This document shows, in pieces, positions 18,301-28,000 of a stretch of 64,000 bases of DNA. The position numbers and the translations under genes are program-made. Position 1 is the first letter of the stretch. Each line of letters opens with the position of its first letter. The DNA is from Caecitellus pseudoparvulus (lineage: Eukaryota > Bigyra: Bicosoecida). The notes below the pieces were generated by a model. It saw only the letters and a list, made by a program, of their open reading frames with translations, did no database searches and had not been told where the DNA came from. The stretch covers positions 1 to 64,000 of the forward strand of contig CBFFRQ010000081.1 of the NCBI GenBank assembly GCA_965644315.1, written 5' to 3'.

Positions 18301-19919
18301 CGCGCATTCATGTGCTTCATCTGGGCGCGGTGCACGTGGAAGCGGCAGTGGAACTTGCCTCGCATGACGCTGACGGAAAAGGCGGGGTAAATGGGCATGC
18401 CTTGCAGGTCCAGGTTCTTGAATGCGACGCCCATGGGTGCGTCGAAGTTCCCGTTCAGACCGAAGGTCATGGTGCGCTTGTCGTAGTCCACGGCGCAGCT
18501 GATGATGTCGCCATTCTCCCACTCGCTGCCAAAGGAGCCGTCATCTCCCCCATTCCACTTCTTCCGACGCTGGCCGTCCCAGGCCCACGAGTTGGGGTCG
18601 TCGCCAACGCCATTGTTGCGCTTGGTCGTGAAGGCGTTGTTCACCCAGCCCACCTGCAGGTACCGGTTTCGCCCAGAGAACATCTGCAGCTCGTAGTACC
18701 TGCCCGACGTCACCGCCGCGCCTGGGATGGCCACAGTGGGGAACGTGGACGCTTTGCTGGTGTTCAGGGAAAACCGTACACGGCCACTGCTGTCCCCCAT
18801 GAACAGCCCATCGATGCCGAGGATCTGGTACTTCCGCCTGCCAGACACCATGGGCAGGGGGCGCGTTGGCCCGCCAGCGTTGAACTCGGGTGCGTACTTG
18901 CTCTGCAGCACCTTGCGGCTCTCGCTGCCCGCATACCGCAGCGCGTCGTCGCTGTCGTCCATGACTGCAAAGTCAAAGTAGTCCTCCGCCTCTGCCACCT
19001 GGTCGCCGCCCTTGGGCGACATGGCCGAGCCGCGTCGAGGGTGTCCCTTGGAATCCGGTGAGCCGAAGCCCTTCTTCTTGCTCTGCCCTGTCAGCAGCCG
19101 CATGGTACTCATCTTCAGCATGGCGTCCTCCTTGTGTTCGTCCAGGTCATCATCGTCCTCACCAGGGTTGCCACTGGAGGAGAGGCGGCTGGGAGAGTCG
19201 CCCTGGGCTGGCTTGGCTTGCCCACTGCCAGGCTTCTGCTTCTCTTCCGCTTCAAATCCGCCTGGGCTGTCTGCCCGACCCGACGCAGGGGTGGGCAAAG
19301 GGGGCGGCGCCTTGGACTCGCCAGCGCCGTCCTGTAGCACTGACGATGATGACTCGTGTAGGTCACTCACACCAGAGCCCGTCAGCGTCGCAGACGGCTC
19401 CACACGGGCATCCACCGCCGAGGGCCGATGCCCGGCGCCAAGTCCGCTCAAGTCCACCTTGGACACTTGCGTGGAGGGATCCTCCGCGTGGCTTGCTTCG
19501 GATAAGCAGATGAAGTTGTTGTGCATGTCCAGAGTCATCAGCTTGATCTTGCGATCGGCGCCGGTGGTGATGAAGAGGAAGTCGATGGCAGCAGACTCCC
19601 TGTCCACCCGCAGAGTTGGCATGGGGTAGCTGATCCACGGCTCCATCTTGTGCCGGAAGTCCTTGCTCATTGACACGATCTGCGTGATGCTGCCCTCGTG
19701 TTGGGGTGCCATCTCAGCCACCACTCTCCAGTCCATCCACAGTGACTCTGTGACGTGAGCAGAGCGAGGCGCGCCGAGTACGGCCAGCAGTCGCCCATGG
19801 GACGTGCCCACCTGGATGACGTCGTTCGGGGTGGGCATGCTGGGGTGCGGCGCATCCACCACGAGAACCTCTTCCTCGTTGTGCCTCGAGCCAAAGCAAG
19901 CTGACAATGGCAGGTGCAC
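15357..19919 (-). CDS. SPRY-domain protein with alanine-rich middle, EF-hand-like segment and C-terminal membrane anchor
   Basis: The frame spans about 1520 codons, but its upstream limit is a GTG. The first in-frame ATG is at 19838 (1493 residues). Acidic, coding-like sequence upstream of it (NEEEVLVVDAP) suggests an unresolved 5' exon. A SPRY domain lies at about 375-540 (FSLNTSKAS, YYELQMFSG, WAWDGQRRKKW, ENGDIISCAVDYDKRTMTFG), of the sort found in HERC1 and ryanodine receptors. The middle is helical and very rich in Ala/Ser. An EF-hand-like pair follows (DAFDTDGGGISFDEF), whose first loop is one residue short of canonical. Near the C-terminus is one strong membrane helix (LLYSLMVLVVLLVIMLVFIL), then a basic tail. 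I do not recognise the family. A membrane-tethered, possibly calcium-responsive scaffold is inference. Confidence 0.75.
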   Translation of the reverse strand: MHLPLSACFGSRHNEEEVLVVDAPHPSMPTPNDVIQVGTSHGRLLAVLGAPRSAHVTESLWMDWRVVAEMAPQHEGSITQIVSMSKDFRHKMEPWISYPMPTLRVDRESAAIDFLFITTGADRKIKLMTLDMHNNFICLSEASHAEDPSTQVSKVDLSGLGAGHRPSAVDARVEPSATLTGSGVSDLHESSSSVLQDGAGESKAPPPLPTPASGRADSPGGFEAEEKQKPGSGQAKPAQGDSPSRLSSSGNPGEDDDDLDEHKEDAMLKMSTMRLLTGQSKKKGFGSPDSKGHPRRGSAMSPKGGDQVAEAEDYFDFAVMDDSDDALRYAGSESRKVLQSKYAPEFNAGGPTRPLPMVSGRRKYQILGIDGLFMGDSSGRVRFSLNTSKASTFPTVAIPGAAVTSGRYYELQMFSGRNRYLQVGWVNNAFTTKRNNGVGDDPNSWAWDGQRRKKWNGGDDGSFGSEWENGDIISCAVDYDKRTMTFGLNGNFDAPMGVAFKNLDLQGMPIYPAFSVSVMRGKFHCRFHVHRAQMKHMNARAMAGYRPIGELLTSQAVAEELRLDMVEAVNGANLPVHDAMRMQMAFVSDLYSQRDRLDEFVEAEMSDKFAKKQEEHTNQFHRLVGDARSSSATVQLMIDEDEMRTLSSHDAAAAVKSLAVRDDLARASAEAGLDLTQDSACIDLDRALKLLTRVESARFSNIPFCREEDDDVGGEAKPVRATARVLSTILKFVTGRLPPAEELLRILPVARAAGPALAAVAASSGDRGDEETTRRPWLLDQVLPVLQAAQRWSVGVGLHPLQSLRGMSNRTTEKYFGVKGASVRLLSRAVWGANPAFVLPEVDRVLIGFFSLMQGDVATGLCRILGIPRVMLTQNTVQLTLLHNESIRNSLIRVLLRRLPKPAAEAIVQRVRDVSQGGQELPPGLTSFEEVKLLQSVSPSSIESAMGLLGPVDKVQAVLQRDTSGKAARSRKGQVSQAAQASMAVVKFAASQVSHGIATSVAAPMAALSASASAAAGQAQDAASSMVGGANLSSLLSADIMGARDSALGAVGSAAGAISGGISQAQGALSSLGMVTDFLSQGSGDEIFAKRLRDPKFLAVTLGGILLRGNPGELLTTIPVFVQALVQNEPKLVAALGVIQHFIALMQARLRALEDVSNAAASQAESVIGSAASVASRAQTAGQSGAAAAAAVSAAGSTSGSSAKKALAVSKAVAEELGKRQEHIMQLLESVVPVEQHGALAIVDAILSLSRRDISGVRKLALQFGGFNKDRLETIINTITGLVEQLQRAGVDTSSPGAAASAATAAATAAAKVALDAAKDKAKAAMDSVVAGAKTKLANKFASLPLVNGRLSDQAIDLLYDAFDTDGGGISFDEFVDFTANASLPLTNERAKRIFASLDVIESDNVLDRQEFKAGIHILLREITEAALSPMGLSWDVLLYSLMVLVVLLVIMLVFILLGVQAMSGGSTFGAVVNSAMPLAGGLGLAAGTDPSQVAKQLREKATALKQRITDAIKNLQPKD

Positions 19920-20187
19920 GGGGTGTTGCGTGCAGCTTGGTATCGTGGGTCACGAACATGACACCAACATGCACACGAGCGAGCTTTATCGCCAAGCACA
20001 TTTGGGCTGAACAGAACGCTTTTGCTGAGCTGGGGAGCAGATTAAGGCTCCTGACACCACACTTATCAGCCAGCCAAACGATGGCATCTCATCTAACCAG
20101 CGCCAGGCCAGGCTAGCTTCACCTCGACGCAAAATCCCGCTGCCTGACCAGCACTTCGCTTGCATTAACCAACATGCTGCCTGAACA

Positions 20188-22222
20188 TTACATTCGTGCT
20201 TTGCGCTTAGCCTGTGGTTTGTGTGCTACAGAGCTTCTGCGGCGCTTTGCTCGACCCAGCGATGCTGCTGCCCTGCCTGCTTTCCGTGCTTGTCGGGTAC
20301 GAGCTTTTGTGGGTGGTCGTGATAGCGTACCTCGGGCTTCACCAGCCGCAGCCAACAGTCCCCCGTGCTTGGCAAGGCCATCACCATCCGCACCGCGCAT
20401 ACCTGCAAGCTGCACGTGGTGCTCCATGTCGCTTGAAGCACTTTCGGGGGTGACGGGCAGCTCAGCTTCAATGGCAGACCCTGGGTGGCCCATCTCATCA
20501 GCCACATGGGGATGGACCCCATGGCTCTCACAGTAGCGGTATATCAGTAGACTGCCAAGCGCAATGTTGCGGCCCAGATCCTCCAACCACCCCGCGTCAA
20601 CTGTGTCGCTTATCCACGCGTTCGCTTCTTCGTGGGCTGATGCTTCGACAGCCAACACGCTCCTGCCAGTCTTGTTCGCGTCAGCTTGGAGCACGTCATC
20701 TGAAGGGACAAGGCTCTGAATGAGCTTCTCTCTCCACACGACAACGGTAGCGGGAACAAACGACAGAAGAGAGTCACTACGCAGCCAGACGGACATTTCG
20801 GGATCCAGCACTGACAGGAAAGCACTCATCACACGAAGTTTGGTCGGACAGCTTGCCCGTGCAATGCGCTCTTCTTCACAAACCTCAGGCGCAGGCCATG
20901 ACGTCAAAGATGACAAGCCCGGCCTGGCCAACTCCTGTGTCAACTCCCACACACGCTCAGGGCTGTGGCCGCAGACCTTCAACACATGCTCCAAGAATGC
21001 TTCCAGCCGACCGTGCGGGCTCACATCGTCCGTCCCCTCCGGACAAAACTGGCTCAGCTTGTCCAAAGCTCTGGCCGTTTCCACATTGGCAGGGTGCGGC
21101 CGCCACGCAGGATCCCGCGCGTACAAGTCGAAGGACGGGCCTGAAGCGCTGCCTACATGTGAAAGAATGTAGGCCATGAGCGATTCCTGCGTCCAGCGAC
21201 AACTCTGCAATTGAATGTGTTTGAGCCGGCTGCCCCAGTCACGGCGCATGTGTGCGTGGGTGTACTCCGGCGGAAAGGCATCCCGCCGGCTGCCAGAGTT
21301 GAACAGCAGGTGCGTGCGGGAGAACCTCGTGCAAAGCACCATGCCTATGGCAGTGTTGTTCATGCGAGGCACGGCATCCAAGCCATGAAGCCAAGCTTCA
21401 GCGCATGCAGCGGAGAAATGTCGGCCTTTGAACACGCACTCGGCTTCATCAACAAAGACAATCACGCTTACACCCGACATTTTCAACAGGGCGCTTGCTA
21501 CGCTCACTTTGGTTTGGGTTGAGGTCAGGAGCGCAAACGGCCCACGGGTCACTTTTGGCGCGAATTCTTCGACCCTGTCTGGCGCAGCACCAGCAAGCTC
21601 AGACAGCGTCTGAGCGAGCCCCAAGCGCTGCTTTGCCCTGCGCAGATGGCCCACGATCATGCCCAGCAGGCGAATGTCAAATTGGTCACAATCTGATGCA
21701 GTGTGCGCAGCCAAGTTAAGATAACAACAGATAGTAAGTTTGTCATCCTCTGCTGAGGCTGCTCCTTGGGAAGCGTGAAGGTGGGCAGCAAAGGTTTGGA
21801 AGAGGTATGTCTTGCCGATGCCCCGCGGGCCTGAAAGCAAGTATGCCCCAAACACGGCTGTGTCGAGGTGCAGCCCGACCTTGAGATTGCGTAGCACCCT
21901 TAGTGCGGGAAGCTGGCATGGAAGGGGAAGCACCACTGGAAGACGAGGGTTCTCTACCATCCCACGCCACAGGGCCAGCTGTTCCTCCTCGTACCACCTC
22001 GCACCTGACAGGTACAGGCGCTCGAAGGGGCCAGGCGGTGTGACCGGCTCGCGTTGCTCGGTTCCAGGGTTCAAACGCGGGCGCGGGCAGGGACCACCAA
22101 CGAGCTGAGCCACGCCCTTCGAAAGCTCAACACCCATGACCTCCTTTGCTGTGAAGGTCTTGGTTGGCCCTACCTTGCCGTCGGAGCAGAGTCTGTGCAC
22201 GAGCTCGTCGAAGTGCGTGGCA
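20188..22222 (-). CDS. P-loop NTPase, possibly of the RHS/Crinkler-type ATPase group
   Basis: The frame runs from a candidate splice acceptor (TTTCTGCAG, exon from 22222) to a stop at 20188. The first in-frame ATG is at 22137. The open frame extends to 22254 but begins with TTG there, so the 5' exon is missing from this model. A Walker A motif (SGPRGIGKTYL) lies about 130 residues in, and a Walker B-like strand (VSVIVFVDEAE) about 120 residues later. The C-terminus is basic and nuclear-signal-like (RAKRRRSS, KPQAKRKARM). Location next to a telomere, a GxxGIGKT loop and a WREKLIQ segment recall the ATPase of trypanosome RHS and Crinkler-type proteins, but no nuclease domain was identified and the assignment is weak. 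A chaperone-like or STAND-type ATPase is an alternative. Confidence 0.65.
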
Positions 22223-23797
22223 CTGCAGAAACGCAATGAAACGCGCGGCCTCAAATCAGCCGAGTTGCGCGTTGCATACGATGCAGGTTGTGATCGAGAA
22301 GTCCTATCGTAAGTTTGAAAAGAAGACTTTGAAGAGGAATTTGATACTGATGACTAGGGCTAGTCTTTGCGTGCTCACTTGCCCAAGGAGAACGCAGAGT
22401 TACCTGCAGCGTTGAGAGCAGCGCCAAGCCTGAAGAATCTCTGCATGGCAGCAGGCAATGCAAAACGAAAAAGGCTTACAGATCACATTTCGAGCTCCCT
22501 GTGTAAGGTTTCGCTGCAACTGTATTTTTTGTGAGCTGGAGTGTGAGTTCAGCAGACTTGCGCCGTTGTCAGTTTGAAGAGTCTCTGTGAGGATGGCACC
22601 AATGGTGAGCCATCTGACGCGGAGGAGCCGAAGGATAGCACCGCCCTGGCTGTTGGCAAGCTCGTGTGGCTGGGGCTGAGCCTGCTGCAAGAGTCCCTAT
22701 GCAAAGGGGTGGTGTCCCTGGCCCCCGCTTGTACTGGATCACACCCTGCCCACGACGTGCTTTGTGGCCCAGCGCACGGCTTGAGCCAGTGCGTGCTGCA
22801 CCTCAGGCTATACACCGAAAGAGGAGTGCTTCCTGCAGAGTGCCCTTTTTCAGGAGTCAACCTTGTGTTTGAAGGGCCGCATGAGGCCTCGCCAGAAGGC
22901 TGCCTGCACCTTGACCGTGCCTTCGCGGCCGTGCACGGCGGAGCACTCCCACAGGCGATTGGCACACACAATGTAGAAAGTGAGACATGTCGGGGGGTGA
23001 GGTCTATGCAGCCGAGGAAGTTGGGTATAGCTTGCGTGTGGGGAGAGCGCTCGCAGAGGCGAAGTTGACGCCATGCCGGGCTGGGCCATGGTTTGAACTG
23101 CCGCTGTGGGGCTTGAGGCAGCCTTATGAACTAGATCTCATCCCAACGTGCTCCTATGGGACGCGAAGCTTGCGCCCTGGCTTTGCATTCCCTGGCAGTG
23201 GTGTATGGGTGGGACTGTCTTGTTGTTCCTTGCCCGTGTGAGCGGCTATCCTATGGTATGGCATGCCAACTCGCTGCCGGACAATTGCCGAGGCCGGCTG
23301 TAGCCAAACTCAAAGCCTGTCCATGCTCGTTTCCGGCGTATCTCTTCGCTCCGTGCCCCTGTCGGCCTTGCGCTGCCAGTGCTTCAGAGACCACAAGCCA
23401 AGCTGGCCAAACTCTTCGCCGTGGCACAACTCAAACCAAACCTTGCCAGGGGTAACGGAAATTCAGCCTGGCATCCAGCAGGTAAGGACATCCTTCAGCT
23501 CGATGTCGGCGTGAACCTTTCTTCCCGTGTATCTTGTCAAGAGGTGGTGCGTGCAGCGTTGGCGTGTCACTTGCCGTTGCGATTTCCGCATATGGAGCCC
23601 TGCCGCATTCTTCTCACAAAGACTGGCGCAGCGGCTGCGTCTGCATTTCCACAGGTTTGACGTCGACATCGGTTTACGCCTTCCCTTGCTGCATACCTAT
23701 TGCTCATCTGCGCAACATTTCGGATCTTCACTCATACGAGCCTGTTTCTTCCTGTGGCTCCAACTTCGGCGTCGTTTGCATCCTGGCGTCACGTATC
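22223..23797. other. Intergenic region between divergent genes, no recognised gene
   Basis: This 1.6-kb stretch separates the minus-strand NTPase from the plus-strand ankyrin-like gene. It presumably contains the promoters of both and the 5' exon of the NTPase. A GCTGCAG|GTAACT donor-like site on the minus strand near 22.40 kb is one candidate exon edge. The small ORFs here have no recognisable domain and I do not call them. Confidence 0.4.
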
Positions 23798-24727
23798 ATG
23801 GCAACCATTGATGATCCGGCACAACTCAAAACCCAATGGAAAGCCGCTTGTGAAAGACGTGATGTTTTTCAGCTGTGGCTTATCTTGGGGCGAGTCAGCG
23901 CTCAGTCTTCATCTTTGGCAGAGACGCTGGACAGTTCTGACACAACAGATGGGTTTCTAGTCGCTTGCCGATGGGGGGAGGTGGAGTTGATGCGTGAGCT
24001 GCTGAGCCTCACTGGTGCACGGGAAGTGGATGTGCACGCGGCGGACAAACATGGACCTGAGGCCGGCTTTCGAGCCGCATGCACAAATGGCGACATAGAC
24101 ATCGTGTGCGAGCTGCTGGCCCTCACTGGGGCGCGGGAAGTGGATGTGCATGCGGCGGATCGGGCTGGACCCGAGGCTGCCTTCCGAGAGGCATGCTGCC
24201 TTGGCCGTGCAGACGTCGTGTGCGAGCTGCTGGCCCTCACTGGGGCGCGGGAAGTGGATGTGCACGCGGCGGATCGGGTTGGACCCGAAGCCGCCTTCCG
24301 ATTGGCATGCCGTGGTGGCTACACAGACGTCGTACGAATTTTGTTGGGCCTCACCGGGGCGCGAGAAGTGGATGTGAATGTGTCAGATTGGGCTGGACCT
24401 GAGGCCGCCTTCCGAGGAGCATGCGAGAGTGGCCGCACAGACGTCGTGCGTGAGCTGCTGGCCCTTACTGGAGCGCGGGAAATCGATGTGCATGCAGAGT
24501 ATTTGGCGAAGCCTGATGCCGCTTTTCGGTTGGCATGCAGGAAAGACCATACAGACACCATGCGAGAGCTACTCGCCCTCACTGGTGACAGAGCCATCCC
24601 ACCTCACATCTGGCTCCAAGAAGGGGAGTCTGCCACGCAAGCTGCGCGTGATGCAGCGTGGGCTGGCACCAGCACTCGGCGTGGGCGGCGTGCGATGCTC
24701 ATGCTAAGGCTTCAGGGTGCGAAGTAA
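23798..24727 (+). CDS. Ankyrin-like protein with six 38-residue repeats
   Basis: This is the only plus-strand single-copy gene between 15 and 62 kb. The start ATCATGG at 23798 fits a Kozak context and gives 309 residues; the frame is open further upstream, but that part is unlike protein. After a 50-residue N-terminal segment come six tandem units of 38 residues (114 bp) with the pattern GPEAAFREAC-x-GRxDVVCELLALTGAREVDVHAADR. The G-x-x-DVV-x-LLAL core is ankyrin-like, but the period is longer than the canonical 33. The repeats end in a cap, ARDAAWAGTSTRRGRRA, also found at the ends of the decayed copies at 13.2 and 14.0 kb, so this is an expanding subtelomeric family. A protein-binding role is inferred from the fold class only. 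The high DNA identity between units suggests recent unit duplication. Confidence 0.85.
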   Translation: MATIDDPAQLKTQWKAACERRDVFQLWLILGRVSAQSSSLAETLDSSDTTDGFLVACRWGEVELMRELLSLTGAREVDVHAADKHGPEAGFRAACTNGDIDIVCELLALTGAREVDVHAADRAGPEAAFREACCLGRADVVCELLALTGAREVDVHAADRVGPEAAFRLACRGGYTDVVRILLGLTGAREVDVNVSDWAGPEAAFRGACESGRTDVVRELLALTGAREIDVHAEYLAKPDAAFRLACRKDHTDTMRELLALTGDRAIPPHIWLQEGESATQAARDAAWAGTSTRRGRRAMLMLRLQGAK

Positions 24728-25024
24728 GCGAAGGCAGCCTCCCTGCGCTACTCTACAACGCCATGGTAGTTGAGATGACAGCTAACCTTTGACGAAAGGT
24801 AGGTGCCTGCTCCACAAGCCCAAACGAGCGCCGATCCTTCACTGAACCTGAAAGCAACATTCATGAGATTTTCTGGAGAGCGGCTACCTGCCGAGTTGCA
24901 ACTCGGCGCCCTTGACCCCCCCCCCAGCAATTCACATGACTGTACTGCGAAGTCATGGCGCAACAATGCCACCGAGACACAGTGAAGTATGCGCCCGATG
25001 GTGAAGTGGGGACCATTTGCCCAC

Positions 25025-28000
25025 CTACAGAAATTGCCGCAACAGATTGCTGGCGGCGTCGACGCCCGCCAGTACCCGTGTCCAGTGAGCCTGGGTCACA
25101 GGAAGCACTGGCACGCTGTGCAGCCCGCTGGCGAGCACGCGTCCAGCGACTGCCAGAGGGGCACTCACTCCCTCATCAACTCCAAGAATCACCACCCGCG
25201 CGCCCGTGTTCACTAGGGCTGCTTGCAGGAGCAGTGCCACCTGCTCAATGTTCTGGCCAGGGCATTGGGCCAACAAGTCAGGCCAAGACAGGGCGACAAT
25301 GGCACCACTTCCACAACATGCACATAGGGGCGAAGCAGGAGATGACTGTGGCCCGCTTGCGCTGCTGGATGGGCAGTGGAGTCCGGCTGACGTCAGCACC
25401 TGCCTCAATGAGTGCGGGGATGGCTGTTTGGCACTTCCTCTGCTGTGCCCGGTTGCACCACGACTATGGTCCAGATTTTCAAGCTCCCGTGCGCCGACAG
25501 TGTGTACTGGTACGCCAAGCAATTTGGTTCCTGTTCTGCCAACTACCAAGGGAGACATTGGACGCCGTCCCTTCCTGCGATGAGTCTCAGATTCCATCAT
25601 GCTCTGCGACGCGAAGTCTTCCAGAGATGTTGGCAGAAGAAGCAGTGAAACGTGAGACCCATTTACAGCGTTTGTGCCGCTACCGCAAACGAAAACAAAG
25701 GACCCTGCGTCCGCAGCCTGTTGCTGCTTTGCATGACACGTGTCAACCAGGCAGCAAGCTCCGTCATGCCCAGGCACTTCTTCAACATTCGCGACAGCGC
25801 TCTTTGCTGGGTTGATACAAGGGGTGCGACCCAGTACTGCCGAGCTTAGCAGCACTACCGCAGCTAACACGAATACGACAACAACGGTGCAGTTTGACTT
25901 TCGATCACGTTCACAGCGAAAGCAATTGAGCCGCACAGAAGAGGGGTCACACCCTGTGCTTTGCGCACTCACAGGTCTTCCAACCACGCAGGTTGCCTGA
26001 GCGCAACCAATATGCACACGCCGATGCTGACCGCGGCAGCGGCCGCTGAGTGAGCTTCCCCAATACCCTCTCACAACAACAAGGTAGGCAATACACGCCA
26101 TGAGTACACACATCAAGACCCACAGCGCTGGTGTGGCACCCCATTTGGGACTACAAACGTCCAAGAAGAGTCCACGGTGGTGGAGCCTCCTGTCCGCGCT
26201 TGCCCATCGGCGTTCGACAACAGACATGTCTGCGCATCCGTCACACACTGGGGTATCAATCTGAACGGGAAAGTGCATGCTCCACCCAAGCAGGCCATTG
26301 CCCAGGCCAAGAAAACCATGGTGCGCTGCCGCCGTGTGTGGCTCCGCAGCCGCGCCACTTGGCCACCATGCGGACGGCACAGTGCCGGCTTGCAGCTTCC
26401 ACCGAGGCTGAAGCACGGCAAAGACGCTGGCACTGTTAATGCGGTTATGGACACATGGCTGCGGCGACAGCCAACCTGCCTGGCCCCCACGCTCACAGTC
26501 TCGCCACGCCTGCCACCCAGCTACCGAGGAGGAGTTGGTGACTGCTGGCAACGTAAACGCCGCTTCTAGATGAGGAAGCGTGGCTTCAAAATCAGGCTGC
26601 TGCAAGACTCCAGCATGACGAATCACTCTTTGAACAAGTGCTGCCAGTGCTGCCTCGCCCGCCTTGGCAGTTTTTGCTTCAGGGTCTTGGCGCAATAAGT
26701 CCCCTGCCCACCCAAGTGACGCCAGTGCGCCTACCACCCCTCCAAAGCCAGTGTCCAACAGCTGCACAGCACCTAGACTCTGCGCTGTGTTGTGCCTGCT
26801 AGGGGGCGGCCCATGCCTAATTGCGCAGCCCAGCAGCGCCTCACGTTGCTTGCGAGACACACCTGGCAACGGCCCGTCTGTCTCCCAGGAAGCGCCACAA
26901 GTGCCGCTGATAAGCGCACTGCTCGCCAAAGCAGCCACTGTCTCAGCAGAACCAGCATTCTCTGCCAGAATATCACACGCAGGAATAAACTCAGCGGCAC
27001 CGGGTGCGGCGCAGGCAGCCTGTAGTTGAAGCAGCGCCACGCCCAGCAGAGAAGCACCAGCAGGCAAGTCCAGACTGGCGTTTGAGACGGTGGCGACTGG
27101 GAGGGACAGCTCATCTAACGCCGCAGCAGAGAGCATGATCGGGGAGCACTGAGAGACACCTGCAGAGCGCGGTTCGTATCGCAGTCCAAGCAAGCGCACC
27201 ACATCTCGCTGGGGCCCGCACATTGGGGCTGCACCTGTCAGGCTTGGCAGAGTGAAGTCTGCGGTGCCGCCTTGCTCTGGATCATGCTCTGCCTGCTGAG
27301 CCGGCGCGAACCAGGCCCCTGTTGACGGCTGCTTCCAAGGTGATGCAGCAGCAATTTCTCGATGCCACGCAGCATGGGCTGCACCCGGGCGCCCTTCCCA
27401 CGCCCCCAGCACCGCAGAGCGTGGGTGCACACGCGGCAGGCCGCCTTCCGCGGGGCAAGGCTGTTGAACAAGCTCCAGTCGCGGATGGGCGTACCAGCCA
27501 GCAGCAGCTGCTGCAGGAACGCCTTTGGCGGGCACTGCGTGCGTCACGCCATCTTGCTGCACCATGCGCCTCAGGCGGGGGCTGCCGTCCGGAGCAGAGT
27601 CCCACACCACACTGCGGTAAATGCCATTGCCACCCAAGTACAGCACACTCCCACCCAGGCGTTGATAGTGTGCCAGTGCGTCGTACATCGGCGCACTCCA
27701 ATATTCTGGGTGCGCTAGCAGCAGAATCACGCGGTATCGAGCCAGCAACCAGGGCCCCTCAGTGTGCACGTCATAGTCTGTGATGTAGTCCGTGTTGCTT
27801 GGCTGCAGCACACCTGTTCGCGACCACAGCAAATGAGCAAGACCCACCTCTTGAGCTATGCCGTGCCCCCATGTATGCAGTGCGCGGAACTGACTTGTGC
27901 GAAATCTTTCCAGAGCAGCATTCACTGCATCCAGGCATGGTGGGGGGGGTGCACTGCCTCGCGATCCCGGCTGCAGTAGTTGCCCAAGCGTGGGACAAGA

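Noticed and set aside
22058-22080. GGGTTCAAAC string resembling a tRNA T-arm
   Set aside because: It lies inside the NTPase coding frame and no acceptor, D or anticodon arms fold around it.
22574-23068. Plus-strand frame of 164 codons in the gap before the ankyrin-like gene
   Set aside because: No recognisable domain or splice-supported continuation; length and composition are within chance for this base composition.
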